Shown here piece by piece: positions 6,361-13,608 of a stretch of 14,924 bases of DNA. Each line of letters begins with the position of its first letter. Position 1 is the first letter of the stretch. A program made the position numbers and the translations under genes. The stretch is taken from the NCBI GenBank assembly GCA_937858455.1, contig CALLYN010000749.1, forward strand, positions 1 through 14,924. Direction: 5' to 3'. This DNA comes from an uncultured Kouleothrix sp. (GTDB lineage Bacteria; Chloroflexota; Chloroflexia; Chloroflexales; Roseiflexaceae). A model generated the notes under the pieces. It was not told the DNA's origin, searched no databases, and worked only from the letters and a program-made list of their open reading frames with translations.

Positions 6361-7308
6361 ATGCCTGGCTATCACACCGCCGGCAAGGTCGGGCTTGTCG
6401 GCACCGGCATGGTTGGCGCGTCGTTTGCTTATGCGCTGATGCAGCGCGGCCTGGCCAACGAGCTGGTGCTGGTCGATCTCGACGCCGCGCGCGCCGAAGG
6501 CGAGGCCATGGATCTGAACCACGGCATGCCATTCGTACGGCCCATGCGGATGTATGCCGGCAGCTACGAGCAGCTTGCCGGCGCCGAGGTGGTTGTGATC
6601 ACCGCAGGCGCCAATCAGCGCCCCGGCGAAACGCGGCTCGACTTGCTGCAGCGCAACGCCGCAGTGTTTCGCGATATTGTGCCGCGCGTGGTTGCGGCCG
6701 CGCCCGATAGCATTATCGTGATCGCGACCAACCCCGTCGATATTCTCACGACGATCTCCAACCAGCTGGCCCAGCTGCCGCCCGGCCGCGTGATTGGCTC
6801 GGGCACGATCCTCGATACCGCGCGCTTCCGCTACCTGCTCGGCGATTATTACCAGGTCGATCCGCGCAGCGTACACGCCTATATTGTCGGCGAGCATGGC
6901 GACAGCGAGCTGGCGCTGTGGAGCCTGGCAAATATCGCCGGCGTGCGGCTGCACGATTTCGTGGGCGCGAATGGCCGTGGCTACGACGAAGCTGCGCTCC
7001 AGGCGATCTTCGAGCAGACGCGCACGGCCGCATACGAGATCATCAAGCGCAAAAAGGCCACCTACTACGCGATCGGCCTCGGCCTGCTCACGATCGTCGA
7101 GGCGGTGCTGCGCGACCAGAATACCGTGCTGACGGTGTGCAGCCCGCTCAGCGGCCAGTATGGCGTCGAGGGCATCGCCATCAGCCTGCCGACGATTGTC
7201 GGCCGGAATGGTATTGAAGAGGTGCTGAACCTGCCCATGAGCGGCGACGAAGTAGCGGCATTTCAGCGCTCGGCACAGACGTTGCAAGAGCGGCTAGCGC
7301 AACTGTAG
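6361..7308 (+). CDS. ldh: L-lactate dehydrogenase
   Basis: The 315-residue NAD-dependent 2-hydroxyacid dehydrogenase interconverts pyruvate and L-lactate. I start at ATG 6361, directly after AAGGGAGG; upstream in-frame Mets lie inside the promoter. The NAD motif GTGMVG is at 14-19 and Asp39 ('VLVDLD') gives NAD preference. The substrate-specificity loop 'AGANQRPGETR' has Gln86, the lactate-type residue, where malate dehydrogenases have Arg. 'ATNPVDILT' is at 122-130. Asp152 and Arg155 ('GTILDTARF') bind substrate, and His179 ('VGEHGDSE') is the proton donor. Length and motifs are complete. It is monocistronic: its own promoter in front and a convergent gene behind. The likely role is fermentative or overflow metabolism. 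Confidence 0.95.
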   Translation: MPGYHTAGKVGLVGTGMVGASFAYALMQRGLANELVLVDLDAARAEGEAMDLNHGMPFVRPMRMYAGSYEQLAGAEVVVITAGANQRPGETRLDLLQRNAAVFRDIVPRVVAAAPDSIIVIATNPVDILTTISNQLAQLPPGRVIGSGTILDTARFRYLLGDYYQVDPRSVHAYIVGEHGDSELALWSLANIAGVRLHDFVGANGRGYDEAALQAIFEQTRTAAYEIIKRKKATYYAIGLGLLTIVEAVLRDQNTVLTVCSPLSGQYGVEGIAISLPTIVGRNGIEEVLNLPMSGDEVAAFQRSAQTLQERLAQL

Positions 7309-7337
7309 GCGCGAGGCAATGCACTGTGGCGGTGATT

Positions 7338-7375
7338 GGCTTGCATGGCCGCGAGCGCGGCGGCGCGAGCAAGCC
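7338..7375. terminator. nested hairpin between convergent genes, weak terminator candidate
   Basis: GGCTTGC (7338-7344) pairs with GCAAGCC (7369-7375) and encloses GCCGC/GCGGC. It lies in the 79-bp gap between the lactate dehydrogenase stop and the end of the small cysteine protein gene. There is no T-tract on either strand, so a terminator role is only inferred from position. Confidence 0.35.
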
Positions 7376-7387
7376 TGTGGCAGAGGT

Positions 7388-7693
7388 TTAGTTCCAGTGC
7401 AACGTGTTGCGCGTGGCGTGTAACACCGCACCGCGCCGGTCGAGCAGCAGCCGTACCGACTGGCGCAGCGGGCAGTCGAATACGGTGCATTTGCCGAGCG
7501 CCGCCTGGGCTGGTAGCACACCATATGGGCAAATGTGCCGGCATACTTCCGCTGTCACCGCGTAGCGCGGCGAGCCGGGCGGGCCATCGAGCATCCGTAG
7601 CTGCAGGCGTGCACCGCTCATATCGGGCATGTGCTGGTTCAGGTAAACCTGGGCCATCGACAGAAACGGATTTTGACGTTTTCGGCGTGCCAT
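7388..7693 (-). CDS. small four-cysteine protein, possible metal or Fe-S binding, function unknown
   Basis: The 101-residue basic protein starts at ATG 7693, after GAAAGGGC; a longer open frame into the histidine kinase region has no start signal. The N-terminus is MARRKRQNPFLSMAQVYLNQ. Four cysteines are arranged C51-x3-C55 ('VCRHICPYG') and C69-x4-C74 ('KCTVFDCPLRQ'), with His53 between the first pair. This spacing would suit a zinc or Fe-S site but matches no ferredoxin or zinc-ribbon pattern that I know. No membrane segment or signal peptide is present. It is divergent from the histidine kinase, with about 100 bp between starts, so it may share regulation with that signalling unit. No function is assigned. 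Confidence 0.72.
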   Translation of the reverse strand: MARRKRQNPFLSMAQVYLNQHMPDMSGARLQLRMLDGPPGSPRYAVTAEVCRHICPYGVLPAQAALGKCTVFDCPLRQSVRLLLDRRGAVLHATRNTLHWN

Positions 7694-7795
7694 AGGCGTG
7701 CCCTTTCTTCGTCGATATAAACCTGATAGTAGTGTCGCATAGTTGTGGGAAAAATCACGAATACTTCCGACAACAATAGGTTGAGGATCGACAAC

Positions 7796-9250
7796 ATGTC
7801 TAACCCCGCAGCGCCTAACAAACCCAGCAGCGGGCGTGTTCGCGTTTTCCTGCGCCGGTATGCGCGGCAGCGGCGCGCGCGCGCGCTCGAACAGCGCGTA
7901 GCCGAGCTTCAGGCGCAGCTCGCCGCTGCGCGCGCGCATCAAACGGCAGGGTTCAGCCAGCGGCTCGACACGCTGCTGGCGATCAGCTCGGCGCTGTTGA
8001 TCACGCACGAGGTCGACGCGATTCTGCAGCTGGTGGTGCACCAGGCGCTGGCGCTGTTTCCCGGCGCGAGCAACGCGCTGCTGTTTTTGAACGACGCGGC
8101 CGGGCAGGCGCTCGAGCTACGCGCCGTGAGCGAGGGCAGCCTGGGGCAGCTGCGCATCAGCGCCGGCCAGGCCGTCAGCGGCCGCGCTTTTCTGTCGCCG
8201 CGCGCTATGCTGCTGGTTGGCCCCGAGCTCGAAATAGCGCTCGACGAGCTGGATGCGGAGCAGCAGGCTGAGTATATGCGCCTGATCGCGCCCTGGCCGC
8301 CGCTGAGCGCGCTGGTGGCGCCGCTACGGATCGAGGGGCGCCGGCTCGGCTCGCTGGCGATCTACGCCGGCACCGACGCTCACCTGTTTCTGCCACGCGA
8401 TCTGCCATTCGTGCAGGCGCTGGCCGACCTTGCGGCGGTGGCGATCGCCGAAACGCACGAGCGCGAGCGCGCGGCGCTGCTGCAATCGGAGCTGCAGCAG
8501 ACCGAGACGCGCCACGCCGAGACACAGGCGCGGCTCGACGCGACCCAGGCGCAGCTGCTGCAAAGCGCCAAGCTGGCAGCGGTGGGCGAGCTCAGCGCAT
8601 CGGTGGCGCACGAGATCAACAACCCGCTCTACGCAGCGCGCAATAGCCTATTTCTGCTCGAACAAGATCTGCCCTCCGGCACGCCGCAGCGCGAATTCCT
8701 CGACATCGCGCAGGCCGAGCTGGCGCGCATCGCCGGGATCATCACGCGCATGCGCGATTTCTACCGCCCCAGCCGCGCCGAGCTCGAGCCGACACACATC
8801 AACGATGTGCTACGCAGCACGATTGAGCTGGTGCAAACATACCTGCGCCACGAGCATGTGACGGTGCAGGCCAATTTATCGAGCTACCTGCCGCTGATCG
8901 AAGCGCACCCCGACCAAATGCGCCAGGTGTTTCTCAACCTGATGCTCAATGCCTGCGACGCCATGCCCGGCGGCGGTACGCTCAGCGTGACGACGCGCTT
9001 CGTGTCGTCGAAGGACGGGCACGCCGGGATGATCGAAACCCGCGTGATCGACACCGGCCATGGCATTGCCACCGAGCACCTCGCGCACCTGTTCGAGCCG
9101 TTCTATACCACCAAACCACAAGGCACCGGCCTGGGCCTGGCGATCAGCGCGCACATCATCAACCAGCACGGCGGCTGTATCGCGGTCGATAGCGCCGTGG
9201 GCGCGGGCACAACATTCACCATTGTGCTGCCGGCACAGCCGCCGGCCTGA
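7796..9250 (+). CDS. soluble GAF-domain sensor histidine kinase
   Basis: The 484-residue protein is counted from ATG 7796, nine bases after GAGG; a GTG at 7745 lacks a ribosome-binding site. Order: basic N-terminus and coiled coil (about 12-55), GAF domain (about 58-215), a second coiled coil (about 218-262), dimerisation/phosphoacceptor domain with H-box '[15 protein letters not shown]' (His272), then the ATPase domain with N-box '[13 protein letters not shown]' (381-393), G1 'DTGHG' (419-423), F-box 'FEPFYTTK' (433-440) and G2 'GTGLGL' (443-448). No transmembrane helix is seen, so it senses a cytoplasmic signal (ligand or redox state through GAF). All catalytic residues are present. The two response-regulator genes downstream on the same strand are its likely partners; the 208-bp gap before the first one leaves operon structure open. 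Confidence 0.94.
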   Translation: MSNPAAPNKPSSGRVRVFLRRYARQRRARALEQRVAELQAQLAAARAHQTAGFSQRLDTLLAISSALLITHEVDAILQLVVHQALALFPGASNALLFLNDAAGQALELRAVSEGSLGQLRISAGQAVSGRAFLSPRAMLLVGPELEIALDELDAEQQAEYMRLIAPWPPLSALVAPLRIEGRRLGSLAIYAGTDAHLFLPRDLPFVQALADLAAVAIAETHERERAALLQSELQQTETRHAETQARLDATQAQLLQSAKLAAVGELSASVAHEINNPLYAARNSLFLLEQDLPSGTPQREFLDIAQAELARIAGIITRMRDFYRPSRAELEPTHINDVLRSTIELVQTYLRHEHVTVQANLSSYLPLIEAHPDQMRQVFLNLMLNACDAMPGGGTLSVTTRFVSSKDGHAGMIETRVIDTGHGIATEHLAHLFEPFYTTKPQGTGLGLAISAHIINQHGGCIAVDSAVGAGTTFTIVLPAQPPA

Positions 9251-9458
9251 TCGGCACAACCTCGGCGCGCGGGCAGGCGCCAGCCCCATGCTTCACCACC
9301 CGGCGCCTGAGCGCATCCTGATGCGCGGCGTCGTACTCTACCCCGGTTGCTAAATCACCACAAATTGTTGCTAACTCTTTTCTGCTTTGGATGTGCTTCT
9401 TGATAGCATACAGCATAAGAAGTGGCCTCGGAACAATGAGCCGGAAGGTGGAACGCCG

Positions 9459-9857
9459 ATGCGGCCTTCGCACATTCTGATCGTCGACAACGACCCGGCG
9501 GCTGCTATGGTGACACAGCATGGGTTGCAGCGGCTGTTTGTCTCCGATGCTGAGGTTGAGATCGCGGCATCGCCACTGCAGGCCTGGGCGCGCTGCCAGG
9601 ATACTCCTGTTGATCTGGTAGTCGTCGACCCAAGCACCGAAAATAGCCCCGCCAATGCGCTGGTGAAGGATCTTCACGCCTTCTACCCCGAGATCCCCGT
9701 GGTGGTGCTCACCGCCTACGACACGCCGCGCCTGCGCAGCCAGATGCGCTCGCTAGGCGTGCGCCACTACCTCGCCAAGCCAGTCGAGCTGCAAGACCTG
9801 GGCATATCCGCGCGCGTCGCCCTGAGCGAACATCTAGCCTCCGCCGGCAACGTTTGA
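9459..9857 (+). CDS. stand-alone response regulator receiver protein
   Basis: The 132-residue single receiver domain has no output domain. I start at ATG 9459, after GGAAGGTGG; the longer frame from 9387 has no ribosome-binding site. The acidic pocket is 'ILIVDNDP' with Asp10 (the second acidic position is Asn11). The phosphoacceptor is Asp57 ('LVVVDPST'), the switch Thr is Thr85 ('VVLTAYD') and the conserved Lys is Lys107 ('LAKPVE'). The usual MPG turn after the phospho-Asp is replaced by 'PSTENSPAN'. It could act as a phosphate shuttle or sink, or signal by protein-protein contact. It lies between the histidine kinase and the DNA-binding regulator, which suggests a three-component unit. Confidence 0.9.
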   Translation: MRPSHILIVDNDPAAAMVTQHGLQRLFVSDAEVEIAASPLQAWARCQDTPVDLVVVDPSTENSPANALVKDLHAFYPEIPVVVLTAYDTPRLRSQMRSLGVRHYLAKPVELQDLGISARVALSEHLASAGNV

Positions 9858-9882
9858 CACGATCTGCAACGAATGCTAGGAT
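9854..9882 (+). promoter_or_regulatory. sigma-70 type promoter for the OmpR-type regulator
   Basis: TTGACA (9854-9859), a 17-bp spacer ending in TGC, and TAGGAT (9877-9882) give a near-consensus -35, ideal spacing and an extended -10. The -35 overlaps the stop codon of the receiver gene. It predicts a start near 9889 and a leader of about 83 nt, so the regulator can be expressed apart from the kinase. Confidence 0.7.
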
Positions 9883-9971
9883 TGGCGCTACGCGATTTCA
9901 CAGCCGCGCGTGCAGCGGCTGCCGTGGTGGGCGCTCTCACTCCCAGCATACACTGGCCGGAGGAGTTTCGC

Positions 9972-10763
9972 ATGACCCAGGCTGCGCATATTTTGGTGGT
10001 CGACGACGAGTCGTCGATCCGGCTTACGCTCGCCGCACTGCTCAAGCGCGCGGGCTACGATGTGACGCCCGCCGAGAATGGCGCCGAGGCGGTAACGCTA
10101 CTCGAGCGCCAGATGTTCGACCTGATGCTGGTGGATCTCAAGATGCCCGGCATGGATGGCATGCAGGTGGTGACTGCCGCGCGCAAGCGCCAGCCCGATA
10201 TCGCGATCATTGTGCTGACGGGCCACGGCTCGCTTGACACGGCCGTTGAGGGGTTGCACCAGGGTATTTTCGACTACCTGCTAAAAACCACCGAGCCGGT
10301 GCAGGTGATCGAGCGCGTGAAGGCCGGCCTGGCGATGCGCAACCAGCGGCTGCGCGAGCGCACCCTGCTCGATGTGGTTGGCGCGGCGGTGCAAGAGCTG
10401 CGCAGCACGCAATCGGCTAGCCCGACCGAGCCAGCCGGGCCAAGCGAGCGGGCGATCACCGTCGGCGCGCTGCACCTCGATACCTGGCGCCAGGAGGCCA
10501 GCCTGGGCGGCCGCACGCTGGCGCTGACGCCCACCGAATTTCGGGTGCTGCTGTGCCTGGCCGAGCACGCCGGCACAATGCTCTCGTACGCGCACCTGGT
10601 GCGCTGCGCCCAGGGCTACGAGACCGACGAGATGGAGGCGGGCGAGCTGATCAAGCCGCACATCCACCACCTGCGCCAGAAGCTCGAGCCTGATCCGTCG
10701 ACGCCGCGCTATATTCTGAATGTGCGCGGCAAGGGCTACCTGCTTTCGCCAGTAGGCGAGTAG
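9972..10763 (+). CDS. OmpR/PhoB-family response regulator
   Basis: The 263-residue transcription factor starts at ATG 9972, six bases after GGAGGAG. Receiver domain, residues 1-125: acidic pair Asp11/Asp12 ('VVDDES'), phospho-acceptor Asp55 ('LMLVDLKMPGMDG'), Thr83 and Lys105. The conserved Lys-Pro is Lys-Thr here ('LLKTTEPVQ'), a small departure from the family. A Ser/Pro/Glu-rich linker (about 145-160) leads to a winged-helix DNA-binding domain (about 163-259) with 'LALTPTEFRVLLCLAEHAG', 'HIHHLRQKLE' and the wing 'YILNVRGKGYLLSP'. The likely phosphodonor is the GAF kinase upstream. It converges with the downstream membrane-protein gene with only 8 bp between the stops and no obvious terminator. 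Confidence 0.93.
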   Translation: MTQAAHILVVDDESSIRLTLAALLKRAGYDVTPAENGAEAVTLLERQMFDLMLVDLKMPGMDGMQVVTAARKRQPDIAIIVLTGHGSLDTAVEGLHQGIFDYLLKTTEPVQVIERVKAGLAMRNQRLRERTLLDVVGAAVQELRSTQSASPTEPAGPSERAITVGALHLDTWRQEASLGGRTLALTPTEFRVLLCLAEHAGTMLSYAHLVRCAQGYETDEMEAGELIKPHIHHLRQKLEPDPSTPRYILNVRGKGYLLSPVGE

Positions 10764-10771
10764 CGCACCGA

Positions 10772-11194
10772 TCACGCGCCTACCGCAAACGGCCGGATGC
10801 GCGGCCAGGCATGGCGCAGAAACAGCGCCGCCGCCGCCAGATACAGCGCGCCAACCAGCAGCAGCAGCCAGCGCAGCCAGCCGGCCGTAGCGGCAAACAC
10901 GCTTTGCAGTACGCCCAAGCTCACGCCTATGTTGATCGCCGCATAGCATCCCCACACCGGTCGCTCGTCGCCGCGCTCGCCCTGCGCGAGCCGTGGCAGG
11001 ATCCAGAACGCGACCCCGCAGGCGAGCTGCACCGTCCAACCCACCAGCAGCACGTGGATGTGTGCTGAGCGCAAGGCCCACAGCCCGGGCAGCAGCGGCA
11101 CGCCTTTGGTGGATAGCACCAGCCCGCCGAATGTGTAGCCAATCGCCAGCCACACCAGTGCGGTGCGAACCATGAGCTGGCTGAGTCGTGGCAT
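10772..11194 (-). CDS. four-helix membrane protein, haem-copper oxidase subunit I-like fragment (distal paralogue)
   Basis: The 140-residue integral membrane protein has about four transmembrane helices (roughly 9-28, 45-67, 82-102, 106-126). The segment 'AHIHVLLVGWTVQLACGVAFWILPR' resembles the second-helix region of haem-copper oxidase and NO reductase catalytic subunits, with His45 and His47 as possible haem ligands. At 140 residues it is only about a third of such a subunit, so it cannot hold the whole active site. It is a clear paralogue of the gene immediately upstream (11274-11717): shared RTAL, H-x-L-x-VGW, QLxCGV, GDER and WPR. ATG 11194 follows GCGAGGAAAT. Probably the last gene of the nirK-linked group. 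The exact function is unknown. Confidence 0.82.
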   Translation of the reverse strand: MPRLSQLMVRTALVWLAIGYTFGGLVLSTKGVPLLPGLWALRSAHIHVLLVGWTVQLACGVAFWILPRLAQGERGDERPVWGCYAAINIGVSLGVLQSVFAATAGWLRWLLLLVGALYLAAAALFLRHAWPRIRPFAVGA

Positions 11195-11273
11195 ATTTCC
11201 TCGCTATAGCTGTGCTTTGCTTGCACTACGAGAGCTAGCAAAGCGTGCTTTTCCCGGGCTCGCGAGCCGCGCG

Positions 11274-11717
11274 CTATTGCTGCGGGCGCGGCGAGCTTGG
11301 GCGGCCCTTCACGCGCGGCCAGATCGCCGCGACAAACGACCAGATCCCCAGCACCTGCAGCAGCGCCGCCGGCGCCAGCATCCAGCCGAGCCATGGCTGC
11401 GGCTGCCAGGCGTGCAGCGGCTCGAACACCGCGCGCAGCAGCAGCCCGGCGTTGAGCGCGCCATAGGTAAACCAGCCAAGCCGCTCGTCGCCGCGCGGGC
11501 GCTCGCGCGAGTAGGGCGGAAACATCCACAGCGACACGCCGCAGATCAGCTGGGTGATCCAGCCGACCATCAGCAGGTGGTAGAACACGGGCATGAGCGC
11601 GGCAATGCGGCCGTCGATCTCGAGCGCCTGGTTGAAGAGGATCAGCGCGCCGACCATGAAAGCGCACACCAGGTAGATCAGCGCGGTGCGGATGAAAAAG
11701 CGGGCCTGCGGGTACAT
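11274..11717 (-). CDS. four-helix membrane protein, haem-copper oxidase subunit I-like fragment (proximal paralogue)
   Basis: The 147-residue protein has about four transmembrane helices and aligns without gaps to its downstream paralogue over the first 70 residues: 'RTAL' at 10-13, 'HLLMVGWITQLICGVSLWMFP' at 47-67, 'GDER' at 76-79. Only His47 is kept; the paralogue's His45 is Phe here, so the two copies have diverged at a possible metal or haem site. The N-terminus follows the ferredoxin stop by 14 bp with a weak GAG ribosome-binding site, so it is almost certainly co-transcribed with the ferredoxin. A role as membrane electron-transfer partner (quinol or haem side) is inference. A basic Pro/Ser/Arg tail ends the protein on the predicted cytoplasmic side. 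Confidence 0.82.
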   Translation of the reverse strand: MYPQARFFIRTALIYLVCAFMVGALILFNQALEIDGRIAALMPVFYHLLMVGWITQLICGVSLWMFPPYSRERPRGDERLGWFTYGALNAGLLLRAVFEPLHAWQPQPWLGWMLAPAALLQVLGIWSFVAAIWPRVKGRPSSPRPQQ

Positions 11718-11731
11718 AGCTCTACCACGGG

Positions 11732-11959
11732 CTAGCTGCCGGGGGCGAAGGCCACGGTGAATGGCCGGCCGATCGCGCCCTCAGGGCAGTACGATTCACA
11801 AACCTCGCAGAAGCTGCAGTCGGCCGGCCGCACGATGGTGGCTTTGTTGGCATGTACCTCGACTGCGCTGGTTGGGCAAAGCTGCGCGCACAGGCCGCAG
11901 CCAGTGCAGCGCTGCAGATCAATGATCGGCAGCACCCAGCCTGGTGTCGATGCGCTCAT
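11732..11959 (-). CDS. 2[4Fe-4S] ferredoxin
   Basis: The 75-residue small electron carrier has two complete cluster motifs: 'CTGCGLCAQLCPTSAV' (Cys18, 21, 24, 28) and 'CSFCEVCESYCPEGAI' (Cys48, 51, 54, 58). I chose ATG 11959 because GAAAGGA lies nine bases upstream; the frame is open further 5' but that stretch runs through the promoter and a hairpin. There is no signal peptide or Tat motif, so it is cytoplasmic. It sits between nirK (176 bp upstream) and the two four-helix membrane proteins, the first only 14 bp downstream. It may deliver electrons to the membrane pair; nirK itself is outside the membrane and unlikely to be a direct partner. Confidence 0.93.
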   Translation of the reverse strand: MSASTPGWVLPIIDLQRCTGCGLCAQLCPTSAVEVHANKATIVRPADCSFCEVCESYCPEGAIGRPFTVAFAPGS

Positions 11960-11991
11960 CGGCGGTGTCCTTTCACTGCGAGGGCGGCTGT

Positions 11992-12002
11992 ATCTTACCG
12001 CA
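11992..12002 (-). promoter_or_regulatory. extended -10 promoter for the ferredoxin gene
   Basis: Read on the minus strand, TGCGG-TAAGAT (12002 to 11992) carries the same -10 hexamer as the aldehyde dehydrogenase promoter. It predicts a start near 11985 and a leader of about 26 nt before ATG 11959. No clear -35 is seen. It implies that ferredoxin and the membrane pair can be expressed independently of nirK. Confidence 0.5.
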
Positions 12003-12044
12003 ATTTGGCCGATCTGTGTGAGGGCCTGAACGTGCTGATCAGGG

Positions 12045-12117
12045 ACGAAAGGCGAGAAAGGCGAACGACGAGCATGTGTGGCGTGAGGCCTTTCGCTATT
12101 CGTCGCTCGCCTTTCGT
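12045..12117. repeat. repeat-rich hairpin with two alternative pairings, between nirK and ferredoxin
   Basis: GAAAGGCGA occurs twice in direct tandem (12047-12055, 12056-12064). The distal arm 12100-12117 can pair either with 12056-12071 (15 of 16 bp) or with the outer copy, ACGAAAGGCGAG at 12045-12056 (12 of 12 bp with 12106-12117). On the minus strand the descending arm is rich in CTTTC. It could attenuate or process the nirK transcript before the ferredoxin gene. Confidence 0.65.
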
Positions 12118-12134
12118 GACGCAGATCGGCTGCG

Positions 12135-13526
12135 CTATTTCTTCGGGTCGCCGTCGCCCGACTGGAACAGCCCCAGCGCACCGCGGCCGACGAAGTTGAA
12201 CGCGTGGGTCACCATGGGGTACAGGCCGTCTTCGGCGGTGGTGAACTCGACGATTGCGCCCTGAGCCGGCGCCAGATCAACCGCTTGCGCGCCGTAGTGG
12301 CCGGGGTTATCGGCGGTGAGCGTCACGCCTTCTTTGATCACGGTGTTGAAGATTGTGCCAACCACGTGGAACGAGCTGTCGACGCTTGGGCCGGCGTTCA
12401 GCACGAACAGCCGCACTTTTTCGCCGGTGCCGATTTTGATCGGGTTGTCCTTGTACTGGTTGGCCACACCGTTGAACACGACATAATCGGGGGCGGCCGC
12501 GCTGGCCGAGGCTTTGGTGAGGCTGGCCGGCTGGCCTTGCGGGCCGAGGTACCACTCGCTTTGCACGATCGCGAATTCTTTATCTACGCGCGGCAGGCCA
12601 TCCGCAGGCTCGACGATCACCATGCCGTACATGCCGTTGGCGATATGGTGCAGCGCCGGTGCGGTTCCGCAGTGGTACATCCACACGCCGGCATACTCGG
12701 CTTTCCACTCGTAGAGCTTTTCTTCGCCGGGGTTGATCGAGGTCATCTCGTCGTTCCAGGCCACCTGGCTGGCGTGGAAGTCGACCGAGTGCGCGAGCTG
12801 GTTGGTGGCCGGGTTCTTCAGGTGAATGCGCACCGTGTCGCCGACTTTGACACGGAGCACCGGGCCGGGCACTGTGCCGTTGAACGTCCAGACATGCTGC
12901 ACAAAGCCTTTGGCGACGGTCATGTCTTTTTCTTCGACCACCAGGTCGATGTCGTGGGTGGCGCCGGCAAGCGCGGCGGGCGCAGCGGCGTCGTAGGGCG
13001 TATAGTCCGGGGCATTCGCGTCGGGCTGCACGTCGGTGGTGGGCGGCGGGCCGCCGTGGTCGTCGGCGTTGTGGCCGCCGGCGGTGCTGCCGGCAACCGA
13101 TATCGTGCCCTTCATGCCCGCGTCGCTGTGGCCGGGCACCGAGCAGATAAAGCTCAGGCCGCTGGCCGGCACGTCGACATCGGTCGACTTGGTTTCTTTG
13201 GGGTTGGCCACCAGCTTGGTGCCATTCGGGAAGGTAACATCGTGCGGGATCGCGCCGTCGTTGGTGAACTTGACGGTGTAGCGGCCCGGCTTGGCGATAT
13301 TCAGCGAGGCCGGCTGGAAGCCCAGGTCGACGGCCTTGATCTCGAGTGCGCCGAGCACATCGCTGGTGGCGGCGGGAGCGGCCGGCGCATTGCTGGCTGG
13401 CTGGGCAGCCGGCTGGGTGGGCGCGTCGGCGCGGGCGGCGCGCAGTGGCGTGGTAGCGGGCGTGCCGCCGCAGCTAGCCAACAGTAGCGTGCCAAGCAGT
13501 GCGAGCAGTGCGAGCGAGCGTTTCAT
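12135..13526 (-). CDS. nirK: copper-containing nitrite reductase (NirK-type) with N-terminal cupredoxin domain, lipoprotein
   Basis: The 463-residue exported enzyme is predicted to reduce nitrite to NO. ATG 13526 follows a strong AAGGAGG. The signal peptide ends in lipobox LLAS-C19, then a Pro/Ala-rich linker. Residues 58-145 form an extra cupredoxin domain with a type-1 copper set His95, Cys128, His133, Met138. Residues 190-455 are the two-domain NirK core: 'HSVDFH' at 246-251 (His246 type-1, Asp249 catalytic, His251 type-2), 'HCGTAPALHHIANGM' at 285-299 (His285 type-2; Cys286, His294, Met299 type-1), 'SSFHVVG' (His387, possible catalytic His) and 'VTHAF' (His441, type-2 ligand of the neighbouring subunit). 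These assignments are by analogy with Achromobacter/Alcaligenes NirK. The fused domain probably passes electrons to the core. A multicopper-oxidase function is less likely. Confidence 0.9.
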   Translation of the reverse strand: MKRSLALLALLGTLLLASCGGTPATTPLRAARADAPTQPAAQPASNAPAAPAATSDVLGALEIKAVDLGFQPASLNIAKPGRYTVKFTNDGAIPHDVTFPNGTKLVANPKETKSTDVDVPASGLSFICSVPGHSDAGMKGTISVAGSTAGGHNADDHGGPPPTTDVQPDANAPDYTPYDAAAPAALAGATHDIDLVVEEKDMTVAKGFVQHVWTFNGTVPGPVLRVKVGDTVRIHLKNPATNQLAHSVDFHASQVAWNDEMTSINPGEEKLYEWKAEYAGVWMYHCGTAPALHHIANGMYGMVIVEPADGLPRVDKEFAIVQSEWYLGPQGQPASLTKASASAAAPDYVVFNGVANQYKDNPIKIGTGEKVRLFVLNAGPSVDSSFHVVGTIFNTVIKEGVTLTADNPGHYGAQAVDLAPAQGAIVEFTTAEDGLYPMVTHAFNFVGRGALGLFQSGDGDPKK

Positions 13527-13582
13527 AAGGCTTCCTCCTTGCCTTCGTTGGGCGGCTGTTCTGCCGCCGCGTCGATAGCTTC

Positions 13583-13588
13583 AGCTTA
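13583..13588 (-). promoter_or_regulatory. predicted -10 element of nirK
   Basis: On the minus strand TAAGCT keeps the three most important -10 bases (T, A and final T). It predicts a start near 13576, about 50 nt before the nirK ATG. This weak hexamer, with no -35, would need an activator bound at the palindrome upstream. Inference only. Confidence 0.35.
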
Positions 13589-13608
13589 GCGAGTAAGCCC
13601 TGCCGGGG

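Noticed and set aside
6043..7287. 414-codon open frame opposite lactate dehydrogenase
   Set aside because: It is antisense to a gene with all catalytic residues; the composition is typical of shadow frames and it runs through the lactate dehydrogenase promoter.
7745..7795. GTG start for the histidine kinase
   Set aside because: There is no ribosome-binding site before it, whereas ATG 7796 has GAGG at nine bases.
9288..9353. 21-codon frame starting [10 protein letters not shown] between the histidine kinase and the receiver gene
   Set aside because: There is no ribosome-binding site and no family resemblance; it is too short to support by sequence alone.
11960..12181. Longer N-terminus of the ferredoxin
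   Set aside because: It would include the promoter and the repeat hairpin; the usual ferredoxin length and the GAAAGGA site support ATG 11959.
12204..13487. 427-codon plus-strand frame opposite nirK
   Set aside because: It is His/Gly/Val-rich shadow sequence with no start signal; the nirK frame has a signal peptide and all copper ligands.
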